A stretch of 64,000 bases of DNA from Xanthostigma xanthostigma (GCA_963575645.1 OY754467.1:39615108-39679107), one strand, 5' to 3'. Shown: positions 22,531 to 33,280, numbered from the stretch's first letter. Notes: generated by a model not told the origin, from the sequence alone. Program-made: numbers and translations.

Positions 22531-23119
22531 ATCCAAATCTTCTTGGCTTCCGGGCTTGTATGCCGTGGTCCATTGGTATTACTACCTGACGTTTCGTCTG
22601 CAACTGCGGTAGACATTATCAAAAGACGTGTGGTAGCGGGCAAAGTGGTACTTCTAGGCTTCTCACATGTAAGTGTGTCGACAAGTGTGGTACTTCCGTT
22701 TTTTTATGATCAGCGTGCTCGTGTTCTCTACTCGGTCGTTGTATGCTCTTCTGTGATTGGTCGTTCCATTCAGTGGGTTGGTATTGCACAGTGCTGGTGT
22801 CCAGGTTTTACTTAGATTCAAACCTTCATCTTTGCGGTTGAGTAAAACCTGGACACCAGCACTGTGCAATACCAACCCACTGATGGGAACGACCAAACAC
22901 AGAAGAGCATACTACGACCGAGTAGAGAACATGAGCACGCTGACCATAAAAGACGGAAGTACCGCACTTGTCGACACACTTACCTGTGAGCTGCCTAGAA
23001 GGACACTTTGCCCGCTACCACATCGCTTTGATAATGTCTACCGCAGTTGTAGACGAAACGTCAGGTAGTAATACCCATGGGCCATGGCATACAAGCCTGC
23101 AAACCAAGAAGATTTGGAT
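22531..23119. mobile_element. 590-bp foldback with hammerhead-like cores in both arms
   Basis: Arms 22531-22811 and 22842-23119 are inverted copies around a 30-bp loop (apex CCAGGTTTTAC/GTAAAACCTGG). Each arm carries GTCT...AGAC forming stem II, followed by GAAACGTC, and preceded by TTGATAA where a hammerhead has CUGANGA. It is probably two opposed terminal repeats of a Penelope-like element or a retrozyme pair. Four overlapping short frames of 77-109 residues arise from the repeat and show no reverse transcriptase or GIY-YIG motif. Confidence 0.65.
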
Positions 23120-23730
23120 CAATACCGGCCGTGAAAGCCTATACACTACGAATTGTGTATCTAAAAAATATGTATACTATTGTATACTTGTACTTGTTTA
23201 AAAGAACGACTGAACCGATTGTGATAAAAAAATATTCGGTTCCTAATCACTCTTCGATTGAGACCATAACGAAGTTGATATAAATTGGTATTTGCTAACT
23301 TTTGTGTAGAATATACTTTATTGCAGTCTTTCTGTTTAAAAAAAGAACCCGCTGAACTGATTTTGACAATTTTTTAGATACCTAATGTTGATGTTAATAC
23401 TCTTCGATACCATTTTTTATTCGCGAGATTTCGTTCTGGAAAGAAAAGACGTACGTACCACATACAACGCATAAAACACTGTGTTGACGTTGAAAATTTG
23501 TTAATAACTTTTTATTTTTATTTTCGGACCCATTACAATTACTTCTCGATATACTGGGAAGTTAAAAATAGAAAAATAGAGTCGGCAACCAATGGATTAA
23601 ATATGCCAACCCTGCAGAACAATATATATCTTTTCCAGTTTGTTTTCTTCTTCTTTTGAATATCTTAAACATATGTATTTTTGTTTTTATTTCGAGGGCT
23701 AACTCTGCCCGCTAGTTTTTAATTAAATTA
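23120..23730. other. Spacer with interspersed-repeat-like text
   Basis: AAGAACGACTGAACCGATTG and GAACCCGCTGAACTGATTTT are phrases typical of Helitron-like bodies. TGCCCGCTAG followed by T near 23706-23716 looks like another CTAG terminus. Boundaries cannot be fixed. Confidence 0.4.
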
Positions 23731-23777
23731 TTAATGCAAATCGTTTTTCATTGGACTAATAATTCTTTTTTTTACAG

Positions 23778-23832
23778 GTACGGAAGACGTTTTTTGTTCA
23801 ACTTTTTGTGGTTTAATGCCCAGTATATTAAC
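23778..23832 (+). other. Candidate orphan exon (55 bp)
   Basis: It is preceded by GGACTAATAATTC (branch-point-like), a T run and ACAG, and followed by GTGAGT. Between them one frame is open and reads YGRRFLFNFLWFNAQYIN. The size is one base plus 18 codons, so it would shift phase. I cannot name the protein, and I see no partner exon nearby. Good splice signals also arise by chance in AT-rich DNA, so this is tentative. Confidence 0.25.
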
Positions 23833-23994
23833 GTGAGTATTATTTGTTTACATATACTTTTCATCAATATTGACAAGAAAGGATATAATTCCCGTACATT
23901 TTTAGAAATGAGCAAACATATAGTAACAAAGTCATTCAAATAAATATTCGTTTATCGTAAAACTCACATTTTTCGTGTGATCAAATTATTTAAC

Positions 23995-24235
23995 ATAGTG
24001 GCCTGGTCTGGCTTCGCCCGAATTTGTAGATTGCCACTGTTTTTTCGTCGACTTGCAAAATTGACCTCCACGAAAAGCGCTTTTATTTTAACGCGATAAT
24101 ATATAGCCTATGTCCATCCTGAAGATCCATTCTAAATATTGGTGAAATCGGAAATCTGCAGATGAGTAGTTTCGGAGATTACAGGCTCCTATATCCAAAC
24201 TTACATACTTTACCTCTTTATAATCTTAGTATAGA
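23995..24235 (-). mobile_element. Helitron-like family B, copy 1
   Basis: Has GGCTTCGCCCGAATTTGTAG, the GTTTTTTCGTCGACTTGCAA module, TATAGCCTATGTCCATCCTG and the end TTAGTATAGATT. Family B shares its CTAG-side 110 bp with family C. Confidence 0.75.
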
Positions 24236-24454
24236 TTAAAATCAACGAGAACTTTTGCTTTAATTAATTCATAATAATAATAATAATATATCGTTTCTGT
24301 TCCAACCTGAATAACTCTTCAGAGTTTATTTTTGGATACTAATAACTATATTCAATTAATCGATTCACTGAATGTGTTGATATGAAATATATCCTTAAAT
24401 CTCGATGCGTTGATGTTGTTAAAATATCGATTTGTTGGGTTCATCGATATATTC

Positions 24455-24800
24455 CAGGGGTCGGAAACCTTTTGAGACGGAAGAGCCAAAAGTTACAATT
24501 TACAAAAATTCCCAGTTTTTAAAGAGCCACTAAACATTTTCCTTTCAGTATTATAGTATTTGCTTATATAGGTATAATATATAATATTATATCCGAGGAC
24601 GACACGTCGCGACGGGGGCGGGGCGGGTGAGACGCGAGTGGAAATGGCTCAGAGATAGACATAGTACTCATGGATCAATTGGACGATTTTTAAGGGTTTA
24701 TATAATAAAATAATTATTTTTTGCGTATGGAACTGGAGAACCGCAACTTTACATCAAAAGAGCCGCATGCGGCTCGCGAGCCGCAGGTTGCCGAGCCCTA
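24455..24800. mobile_element. hAT MITE with 8-bp target duplication
   Basis: Ends CAGGGGTCGGAAACCTTTTG and GGTTGCCGAGCCCTA, flanked by ATATATTC on both sides (24447-24454, 24801-24808). Length 346 bp. The interior includes AAAGAGCCACTAAAC and AAGAGCCGCATGCGGCTCGC, typical of non-autonomous hAT families. No transposase. Confidence 0.9.
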
Positions 24801-24814
24801 ATATATTCTAATAG

Positions 24815-25250
24815 AATTGATATTTTTAGTGTTCCGTGAAAAATGGCATCCTTATGGGAATAACTTCAGTGTCCGTCCGTCCGTCACAGGCGATTTTCTG
24901 TGAAACTATTTGATGTAAAATTTTGAAATTTGTCACCGAGATAGAGTGTGATGACCCAATTACATAAGTGAAGTATAAAACGTTGAATTTTGATTTTGGG
25001 GGTCAACTTATGGGGGGGGGGGGGTAGAAAAAAACATTTTTTTCTGGGTCATCATGTAGGGTGTCAAATGAAAGCTTATCGAATCACGAATTCAACAATA
25101 TATCTTTTTCATTTTTTTAAAACTCTTTTCGGAAAAAAACGGTTAAAAATGATGCCCCCCGCCCTTATCACCGTCAGGATCGCCCAGAAAAATCTGTAAA
25201 AACATTAATCACCATTGAAAACTAGGTGTAGATTGAAATTTCTTGTTGTA
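24815..25250. other. Repeat-like tract with GTCC runs and a G run
   Basis: GTGTCCGTCCGTCCGTCACA, a 14-base G run near 25012 and GGTCATCATGTAGGGTGTCA give the feel of an interspersed element common in insects. No second copy here. The 69-residue frame is not convincing. Confidence 0.35.
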
Positions 25251-25935
25251 AAAAAAACGACTGAAGTAAAACTTCTTCCTGCCATAATTTGTTATTATTC
25301 ACCCGAAAATTCACAAAATTTGAACTTAAAATGAATTTACAATTTTATTCACTTTAAATATTTAATGTATTGAACAAAATATTACTTTATAAAATTGTTC
25401 AAGAACGAAATGAAATGATGAAATAATCAAGAAATCACTGTTTTCAACCCTACGCTGACACATCCCTTGAATTTTGTAAACCAACCTTTACACTTCCATA
25501 ATTATATTATAATAGTGTATTGAATGCGTGGTACAGTATGTGTCATACTACTGGCTGTCATTCAACGCTGGGCCTGTCATATAGCTTCTGACAGATTAGC
25601 CTATACAAAATGTATACCCTGCGTTATGCTATTTGTGTGTGTGTGTGTGAGCGTGTGCGCCATAAGGCCCTGTCCTATCGCATCGGTCACAGAGAGATTG
25701 GTTCGATTCTGTTTGTTCACTGTTATCGTAGCCATATGCAGCGTTCTAAATAATACTGTTTTCATCTTTTCAATGCATATCTGCATAACATAATGTGATC
25801 AGAAATTATTGATCCGTTTTAACTTGGCCGTTTGGGCGAATTATTATGTTCGTATTTCGGTCGTTTGGGCATCTCATTGTCATTTTGTTTGTCCCACAAT
25901 CACAGCCAAATAGTTTAGTCAAATTTTTTTCAATT

Positions 25936-26532
25936 TACTGTAATTCGCATAGAGGTGAAAATTGGTACAAGCCTTAAGCACACTATAACAAATAAAATAT
26001 CAAAAGTCCCTACCGACCCTACATCTGATTCAAATTTTATTCAAGGTCAAAGGTCGAAAATATCAGTTTTTTGCACTTTTCTCGTAAACGGTAAATGTTA
26101 TCTAAAAATAGGTCGGACAAAAGTTGTAGATTATGCAAATGTCTACAAAAACTGTTCTTATATTTTTTTTCTACGAATCACTATTCCTGAGATATGGGAC
26201 CAAAATGTTTATGTACGTATTTATCAAAAATAACGTTAAATATTAATATGCATCTTTGTACTTTCGATGTATGAAATCACCATTTCAAAAGAATGATGAT
26301 TCGTAGAGAAAAAAAGTATGAGAAATTTTTTTGTAGACAATTGCATGATCTACAACTTTTGTCTGACCTATTTTTAGATAACATTTACCGTTTACGAGAA
26401 AAGTGCAAAAATCGATACTTTTAACCTTTGACCTTGTATAATTTTTTTAGCAGATGTAGGATCGGTGGGGACTTTCGATATTTCAATTTGTACCTGAAAC
26501 CTGTACCAATTTTCAGCTCTATAAGCAAAGTA
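25936..26532. repeat. Foldback, ~245-bp arms, 115-bp loop
   Basis: Arms 25936-26181 and 26297-26532 pair: GTGAAAATTGGTACAAG against its inverse, GGTCAAAGGTCGAAAATATC, CTAAAAATAGGTCGGACAAA, and CTACGAATCA at the apex. The frames of 92 and 78 residues are repeat translations. Confidence 0.85.
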
Positions 26533-26544
26533 CTTCAAACCGAG

Positions 26545-26665
26545 GCGTTGCCATTCGCCATCCTCTGAAAACGACTGCATCATAGACGATGCTTTTTCAC
26601 AGTGTTTGTTCTTAACATTGGCAAGCACATGTTTTACTATGGGAATTTCCCTGCTTCTACGAGTG
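26545..26665. repeat. Repeat shared with 22025-22145
   Basis: CCTCTGAAAACGACTGCATC, GATGCTTTTTCACAG, AACATTGGCAA and CCCTGCTTCT recur in order at both sites. It directly follows the foldback above and may belong to the same element. Confidence 0.55.
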
Positions 26666-26725
26666 GAGCTCCCATAATTTTTGATAGATTTCTATCAAGT
26701 CTACTGTACTTCTCGACGAAAATAT

Positions 26726-27346
26726 TGTAACAAAACTGTTATAGTCCGCGGTGGAAATTATTCATTTACAATAATAAACGTTTAACAAACAGTTAACACA
26801 CAAACGAAAGCGTACTTCTTTAACTAAACAGTAATAATAAGTAATAACGTTAACAGAAACAAAATAACGACAGTTCCAAATAATAATAAAAGACTAAGTA
26901 ACAGAGAATATAGAGTCACTAAATTATGTACACAAAATATTTACAACACACAAACACAACAAAGTTTATCTAGTATACTTATTCACACTTGTCTATTAAC
27001 TATATTCACACGATTGTTTACAAAAAGTGATTTATGTAAAAGCAGATTTATATAATTGCACTCAATGGTTTACACACACCAAAGTTTATTTATCTTCACA
27101 GTATAACTGAATGATTTATGTCGCAACGCCAGAGCACATGAACAACTGACTCATGCCAGCGACCCGCTCGTATTTTATAGCTTCGATCTCCGCCTGATCG
27201 AATCTTCTAGAAGGGCCGAGAACCTCCCTTTACGTGAATTGGCTTCTCCAGGCAATTCTATGAAGGTCGGGTTTTCTTTGCTACCTCTTTTCCATTGTAG
27301 AAGATTCTACAGAACCCCTAGTCGTCCTAACAGGGAACGCGCAGCA
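26726..27346 (-). mobile_element. Probable solo LTR (Gypsy-like), fossil
   Basis: Ends TGTAACAAAACTG and CGCGCAGCA (TG...CA), with ATAT on both sides (26722-26725, 27347-27350). A 4-bp duplication suits the Gypsy group. The layout reads best on the minus strand: heat-shock-element-like GAATCTTCTAGAA near 27200-27212, then a CTATAAAATA box (27171-27180), then a TCAGT initiator about 31 bases on (27145-27149), then an AATAAA signal in the ATAAATAAACTTTGG stretch near 27090. No internal retroviral region is present, as expected of a solo LTR. Age and family are estimates. Confidence 0.6.
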
Positions 27347-27477
27347 ATATTATTATAGATATTAAACTGAACAATTCCGACGCAGATAACACTGACTTTT
27401 GGGTGGCCTAGAAAAATCGACATCATGAATATCTGTTCTTCCGGTGACTTTGACACATCAAGAAAAACATTCTAGAG

Positions 27478-27764
27478 CAGGGATGGCCACAACGCGACAC
27501 ATAAGCCGCTTGTAAATATGACAGCGTAGTGTGTATCTATACAAAAAAAAAAGATATCGGTAAATATTCATAATTTATAAATTTAGGGGGGCGCTAACTT
27601 GTCGGGGCTCCCTCTATCGTCAATCGGGCACGTCCACTGTCCAGTCTAGCGGAGATAGCTGTAGTTCGTGGTGGAGTGAACATGACTTGGAAAGGTGATT
27701 TCGTATAATTTATACCTACCTTGATTATTGTGATTCACGAAGACCTTATTGTTGGCCATCCCTG
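27478..27764. mobile_element. hAT-like MITE
   Basis: The inverted ends CAGGGATGGCCACAA and TTGTTGGCCATCCCTG bound 287 bp. The flanks TTCTAGAG and TTTTAAGA are only loosely alike, so the duplication has eroded. Confidence 0.7.
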
Positions 27765-28202
27765 TTTTAAGAGTTTGGAATAGTGCGGGTCAAAAGAACA
27801 ATTGTGACCTGGTCGATTGATCATCGAACCCATTCACTCTCATTGGGTTTGTGCCTACAACTATTGACTTAGAGAATGGACTAAGCTAAGTCTGTCAGAA
27901 AAAGCGTCACAAAGAAAAAAAGGAGATGAGCTATTTTGTTTACAAATCATTAAATATGCCAAATCTCTAATTTTTTTGGGATGTCCTGTCGCCAAAAGTA
28001 TTGCAGCCTCTTGGGCTTATTGTAAGCTTCCAATATCTTATATCGCCCGAATCAGTATTCTCGTCCCTTCTACTATATACCATGACTTGACTGGTTTATT
28101 TAGTCTTTTGGTGGCCCATCCGGTTTTTTTAGGCTTCTGTGTCCATATTATGTAGTTTCAATATTTTTCTATATTGCACACTGCGTTCCAGAATCTTATA
28201 AG
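27765..28202. other. Unassigned spacer
   Basis: No open frame, repeat partner or RNA noticed. Confidence 0.5.
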
Positions 28203-28210
28203 TCTTACAT

Positions 28211-28498
28211 CAGGGGTGCCAGACTGATTTTTCTAAAGGGCCATTTATAAGATTTAGTGTGTGTTAGCGGGCCAGACTCCAAATTAAAAACTAAAACACA
28301 TACTAAATTAAAATCTTTATTTAGTTTAAATCAATTTTCATACAAAGGTAATAAAAACGATAAATTATCGTGAGCTTGAGGACTCAGACACCTAAAGGTC
28401 TCTTGTTCTTGATAAGCTCAATGATGTCAGGTGTCTAAAATTCTCACTGGATAGATTCCGGTCGCGGGCCGTATTGAGATGGCTTGAGGGCCAAATGC
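28211..28498 (-). mobile_element. hAT element, one end only
   Basis: Starts CAGGGGTGCCAGACTGATTT. It runs through GTTAGCGGGCCAGACTCC and AGGTCTCTTGTTCTTGATAA to GGCTTGAGGGCC, where it stops short of the second end. Same family, opposite orientation, as 30369-30757. Confidence 0.7.
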
Positions 28499-28559
28499 CA
28501 GGTAAATAAAAAATTACCAATATTGTAATTGAAGAGAGACGAAAATTGGCAGCTACTTT

Positions 28560-28930
28560 ATTACACCTCTCTCACACCAGTCAAACGATCTCCATTTTCA
28601 ACGCATTACTGGGATGGGGAATGCACAGTCCATCCTCCTCTATGTCAATGCAAACCGGGTATTACAGCATAGTGCTGTGTGTACTGATATAAGAAAGAGA
28701 GAGAGAGAGAGAGAGAACATTTATCGCGGTCGGCCGTGTTTCGAAGACAAAACAAAGAACCGCACCACGCATTGTGCGGCCGCGGGCAACGAGTTCCTCC
28801 TGCTGTGCCCTTGCCGTCCGAAGCCGTGCTCCGCGGAATTAATCCGAAATTACCTACGACAGGCGCACCTCACTTGTTTATAGCTCTCTCACTTTGTTGT
28901 GGCTCTCTCGTTCCACGTGTGTTACGTAAG
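28560..28930 (+). promoter_or_regulatory. GC-rich, CpG-containing patch with GA repeat and 5' splice-like end
   Basis: It stands out from the AT-rich surroundings. It has a run of about ten GA units (28687-28711), a GCGGCCGC site and many CpGs to about 28840, a CACGTG E-box near 28915, and GTTAC followed by GTAAGT at 28921-28930. Two overlapping open frames of 88-89 residues cover it; neither resembles a known domain. It could be a promoter and first exon of an unannotated gene, or a non-AT-rich element fragment. Confidence 0.25.
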
Positions 28931-29025
28931 TTAATTATGAAAACACAATATCACTATAGTTTTTCCTGCGGCTTCACTCACGTGAATTTTAAGTTTATTT
29001 AGCTTGACCTCGTATATTTGTTTAT

Positions 29026-29369
29026 AGCAGTCCCGCCCAGTTTCACCCGGGTGCAAAAGAACAAATGGGGGGAAATACATGAGTACGCACATTCATCTTA
29101 GTTTACCGAGATGAATGTTGTGTCCAAATTTCATGATGATCGAAGTTATCGTTCAAAAGTATTTGTCGGACGGACAAATTTTTAGTTACATTTTGCAACA
29201 TTTTACATTGATGCTCCGCTCCTATTGGTCGTAGTGTGATATTATATAGCCTATAGCCTTCCTCGATAAATGGACTATCCAACAAAAAAAAATTCAATTT
29301 GAACCAGTAGTTCCTGAAATTAGCGCGTTCAACCAAACAAACTCTTCAGCTTTATATATTAGTATAGAT
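29026..29369 (-). mobile_element. Helitron-like family A, copy 5 (near full length)
   Basis: Begins AGCAGTCCCGCCCAGTTTCA, contains GTTTACCGAGATGAATGTTG and GATGCTCCGCTCCTATTGG, and ends ATTAGTATAGA followed by T. The 77-residue minus frame is a by-product. Confidence 0.8.
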
Positions 29370-29571
29370 ATAAATAATTATGTTTGTTTCAAATCTTGCG
29401 ACAGCTTTTTCAACTACTTCCCGTTATCCGATTGAGTTGAAATTTTGCATACGTATGTAGTTTCGATGACAATACAATGTTATAATGACTAACTGACCGG
29501 TCCGACTTTCGTCAGGATGCAAATCGCACTTTTAATAAAGCACACTAAATACTTAAAAACAAAAAAAAATA

Positions 29572-29862
29572 TTTTAAAGTTAAACGGTTATTGTACAATC
29601 GATATTGTACGGAAAATTAGAAAATAATTATGAGTCACCATAGGGGGCTTTTATAAAACTGAAATAAAATCGTGGGGGGCATTTATGATCGAAGAAGATA
29701 GTCGAAAGCTATACACGATTTCCAATCACAAACAAATGGAAGTTTTCTACTAAATGCGCCCCACGATTTTATGTTAGTTTAATCAAAGCCCACTGTGTTG
29801 ACTGATAATTATTTTCGAGTTTTTAGTACATCATTGTATAATAAAACCGTTTAACTTAAATA
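29572..29862. repeat. Foldback, ~115-bp arms
   Basis: AGTTAAACGGTTATTGTACA and ATAAAATCGTGGGGGGCATT pair with the inverse at 29750-29862. The loop is about 62 bp. Likely MITE. Confidence 0.8.
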
Positions 29863-30360
29863 GCTTTTTTACGTACTTTATTTCTTCACGGAACTGTCTA
29901 AAGTGCTCGGACAATATGATAGGGCAACGGCATCTCTGACCTGTGTATGTGAGGCTAACTTACGCCCATTGAGGGGCCTCCGCACAATTGTCCCTCTAAA
30001 TGCTGATTCAGAGAATAACGCGCCGTTGTTGTTAGCAAAACCTCTAAAGACTGTTCTTAATCCTCGTAAAAGCTGAGCGTAAAATAATACTAACTGATCG
30101 TCCATGCACGAGTTTAACATAGCAACGTTAAGAACAAAAGCCATTCGTTTTCGTATTGCTTGTTACACAGTCATGGCTTATTGTTCAGTAAATCCTGAAA
30201 CTATTTTGTAAATTTATTCTAAATAAAATTGTAGTTTAAATAAAACTTAAACAACACTTTTTTATGAACAAAAAAAATGCAACATAATTTGACAACATTA
30301 GCTTTAATATAAAAATCTACCTTTTACAAACAGCTATTATTGAAAAATGTATGAATAGTG
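29863..30360. other. Unassigned spacer with an 88-residue minus-strand frame
   Basis: The frame 29878-30144 is not within any repeat I recognised (its start reads MAFVLNVAMLNSCMDDQ). No domain is recognisable and codon context cannot be judged. Probably chance. Confidence 0.2.
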
Positions 30361-30368
30361 ATATAGAG

Positions 30369-30757
30369 CAGTGATGTCAAAGATACGGCCCGCGGGCCTC
30401 ATCCGGCCCTCAAGCCATCTCAATACGGCCCGCGGGCCTCATCCGGCCCTCAAGCCATCTCAATACGGCCTACGGCTAGAATCTATCCAGTGAGGATTCC
30501 AATTTATTCTGAAAATACCTAACTATCTCAAATATGACACCTGACATCAATGATATTATCAAAAACAAGAGACCTCCGGTGTCTGGATCCTTAAACTCAA
30601 GATGATTTACCCTTTTTAATACCTTTATATGAAAATTGATTGAAACCAAATAAATGAAGATTTTAATTTAGTATGTGTTTTTAATTTAAAGTCTGGCCCG
30701 CTAACACACCCTAAATTTTACAAATGGCCCTTTAGAAAAATCAGTCTGACCCCCGCG
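30369..30757 (+). mobile_element. hAT element with 8-bp target duplication
   Basis: ATATAGAG flanks both sides (30361-30368, 30758-30765). Ends CAGTGATGTCAAAG and CAGTCTGACCCCC. An internal 46-bp unit around ATACGGCCCGCGGGCCTCAT is tandemly doubled. Same family as 28211-28498. Confidence 0.8.
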
Positions 30758-30765
30758 ATATAGAG

Positions 30766-30890
30766 CACCTCACTTTTTTTTATATTTAAGTCAATTTTAG
30801 TGTCTAATTATTGGGTATTTTTTTTAATTCGTAAAAACGTGTTTTTTCTAGTTTTTTAAACCATAATTTTATTTTTTGTGTTTTAGTCTT
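30766..30890 (+). repeat. Arm fragment of the 7.1-8.0 kb foldback family
   Basis: AGCACCTCACTTTTTTTTA and CGTAAAAACGTGTTTTTTCT resemble 7845-7960. Confidence 0.45.
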
Positions 30891-31814
30891 ATAAAAATTA
30901 TAAAACTAAAAGACAAATCGGAACTACACATGTGTGCAAAATTTCAACGCAAACGGTCAACGAGAAGAGGGTGAAAATTTAAGGGTACGATTAGCACTCG
31001 GACGAAGCCGGATCGATCAGCTAGTTATCATAATATTGTATTGTCATCGGAACTACACACTTGTGCAAAATTTCAACTCAATCGTGTAACGGGAAGTTGA
31101 TTTAAAATCAATTCCAAAATTTGTATCGAACCAACAAGAAAACGAGTTAATAAAAACGTTTTAAAATAATAACAAACCGTGAGGATGAAGTAGAACCGTC
31201 TCTCCGAAATCCTGCCTTCGAGAAAAGGTAACTTGAATAGTCTATTTTTTCAAAATAAAGTAAAATCAGTAAACTAAAGTTTTTCGACAATGCCAAAAAG
31301 GGGTGCATGTTTTCAGTATATAATAATTTTCCACTTGCGAAAATCTGCATTTATTAAGATTACAACATAAAAATAGCATTTTCTCGAAAACAGGGTTTTG
31401 GACGTAAGATTGTTCCGCATTCACCCAGCGAAATATGCTGCAATCAGCAAGTCAGCGGTCGAGATCTCTAACATCGAGGTACTTTAAAAGGTGTAAAAAA
31501 ACTAGTGTTTTGTAAAAGCTGAAAGGTGCAATGTTAAAACCTTGAATGTAATTTACAAAAAAAAACAATCAGACCACGCTTGGATCGAACTACTGTTCTG
31601 TGGATCGAACAGACCGAGTCAGCAATAGGTAGAAGTTTGGAACTTTATGATTTCACTTACGTGTTTTCAAGTTTTTAATCTCTACATTTTACCTCTTTTT
31701 TCTGATTGGTCTACCACGAAGTGAGATTGAAAGGGAAACTGAAAATATGCTTCCTAACGTACATTTTGCGTAGTTGGAAACACAGAAAACCAGAATCAGG
31801 TATATATTTTTAAT
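30891..31814. other. Unassigned spacer
   Basis: TGTGCAAAATTTCAACGC and GGACGAAGCCGGATCGATCA followed by CTAG suggest an eroded Helitron-like end near 31023. A 67-residue minus frame shows no domain. Confidence 0.4.
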
Positions 31815-31975
31815 CAAATCTTTGATTAACGTCTGATTAGTATACTCTTCAATAATAGTATATTGTGCGACTAGTGAGAGAAGGAGAAGATTTCATGAGC
31901 GTGAAATTTGCCGCACGAGCGTAGCGAGTGCGGTAACACGCGAGTGGAATGTTCTTCTTCGATCAATGGTCTGTA
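31815..31975. mobile_element. Penelope-type fragment joined to MITE family F, copy 1
   Basis: AATCTTTGATTAACGTCTGA (31817-31836) is the start of the hammerhead-bearing foldback family. From 31856 the text ATAGTATATTGTGCGACTAG through CGAGCGTAGCGAGTGCGG to TCTTCGATCAATGGTC matches the inverse of 60678-60802. Confidence 0.6.
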
Positions 31976-32034
31976 TATTGTATAATGGTTTATATATTAT
32001 AATAGATGTAAAAAACCTCCGTCTTATTGTATAA

Positions 32035-32261
32035 CTAGCGGCCCGGTCCCACTTCTTCCGAATTTCTAGATTGTCACCGTTTTTTCGTCAGCTTGCAAAA
32101 TCAGTCTCCACGAAAAGCGCTTTTATTTTAACGCGATAATATATAACCTATGTCCATCCTGAAGGTCCATTCTAAATATTGGTGAAAAAAAATTGAAATC
32201 GGATGAGTAGTTTCGGAATCCAAACGTACAAACTTTACCTCTTTATAATAAGTACACCTAG
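32035..32261 (-). mobile_element. Helitron-like family B, copy 2
   Basis: Starts CTAGCGGCCCGGTCCC after an A and carries CCACGAAAAGCGCTTTTATT and TATAACCTATGTCCATCCTG. It ends in an eroded CTTTATAATAAGTACACCTA stretch. Confidence 0.75.
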
Positions 32262-32717
32262 ATCACAAAAGCGAACACTGTTCCTCAATATGTATACATG
32301 CTCAGCTAAACTTTTGCACCGTATAATGAATAATTCAAATTCGAACCACTAATGTGAATTACAAGTGCAAATCAAATACAACACGCTTTCCGGTGTTAGA
32401 GAATATCAAAAATGAACTGCATGTAGTGTGTATCCTACGAGTATATATGTATTTGATCCGCTTCTGCTGAAACCGTTGAATGCGGCAATGGATGTGGATT
32501 ATATAATATCTAATGATCGTATTTGTAACTCAATACGTTCATCTTCTCCTATAGTATCTCTTTCTCTCTCCCTGCTTCTTTTTTTAACAAGTATGAAAAA
32601 TTACATCAGAAATAGTTGATTTTTATTAAATTTGTATTTTCCCTTTTTTGTTGTACAAATGTTTTAAATGATTAAATATTTTGACATAAAATAAGTCCTC
32701 TCGTAATGCAAATAACT
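32262..32717. other. Unassigned spacer
   Basis: A 63-residue open frame without motif. Nothing else seen. Confidence 0.45.
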
Positions 32718-32803
32718 ATTTCAAATCTTTGATTAACGTCTGAATAGAACTCTTCAAATGAATAAAATTATCGACCAATTTTTCTCAGACCATATATATT
32801 GAC

Positions 32804-33280
32804 AAAAACTTTTTAACAAAAAAATTAAACCGCCGAAAAACTGAAAAGCAAAAAATAATAAATCTTTTTATTTAACTAAGTTCTATTTAAGTAGTTGAAC
32901 GTATGTGACAGTCTAGTATATCTAAGTAATTTTGAGTCGGCGTCAACAATCCTTGCGTTCACGAAGTTAATGTCAGCGACAGAGCCCGAACGGGCACACA
33001 CTGAGGGCACACGTCTTTGCGAGTGGTCGTGTGGAGAGCGCATGTTTGGAATGTTAATGTTTATCGCTGGAGATTTCACGTATCATTGTTAATTTGATTT
33101 GGTTATTTCTTTTAGTGATCTTTTGTTCATTGATTGTTTGACGCCGACTCAAAATTACTTAGATATACTAGACTGTCACATACGTTCAACTACTTAAATA
33201 GAACTTAGTTAAATAACAAGATTTATTATTTTTTGCTTTTCAGTTTTTCGGCGGTTTAATTTTTTTGTTAAAAAGTTTTT
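32804..33280. repeat. Nested foldback, 143-bp arms
   Basis: Arms 32804-32946 and 33138-33280 are almost perfect inverses (TTAAACCGCCGAAAAACTG, GTAGTTGAACGTATGTGACA, TTTTGAGTCGGCGTCAA). The central 191 bp is richer in GC (GCCCGAACGGGCACACACTG). High arm identity suggests a young element. Short frames over it are not genes. Confidence 0.85.

Noticed and set aside
22486-23068. Several 77-109-residue frames around 22.7 kb, apparently a protein pair
   Set aside because: They are mirror translations of a palindrome. No reverse transcriptase or endonuclease motifs.
25601-25793. Overlapping sense/antisense frames with a cysteine-rich string
   Set aside because: The string (VCVCVSVCAIR) comes from a TG-repeat microsatellite near 25635.
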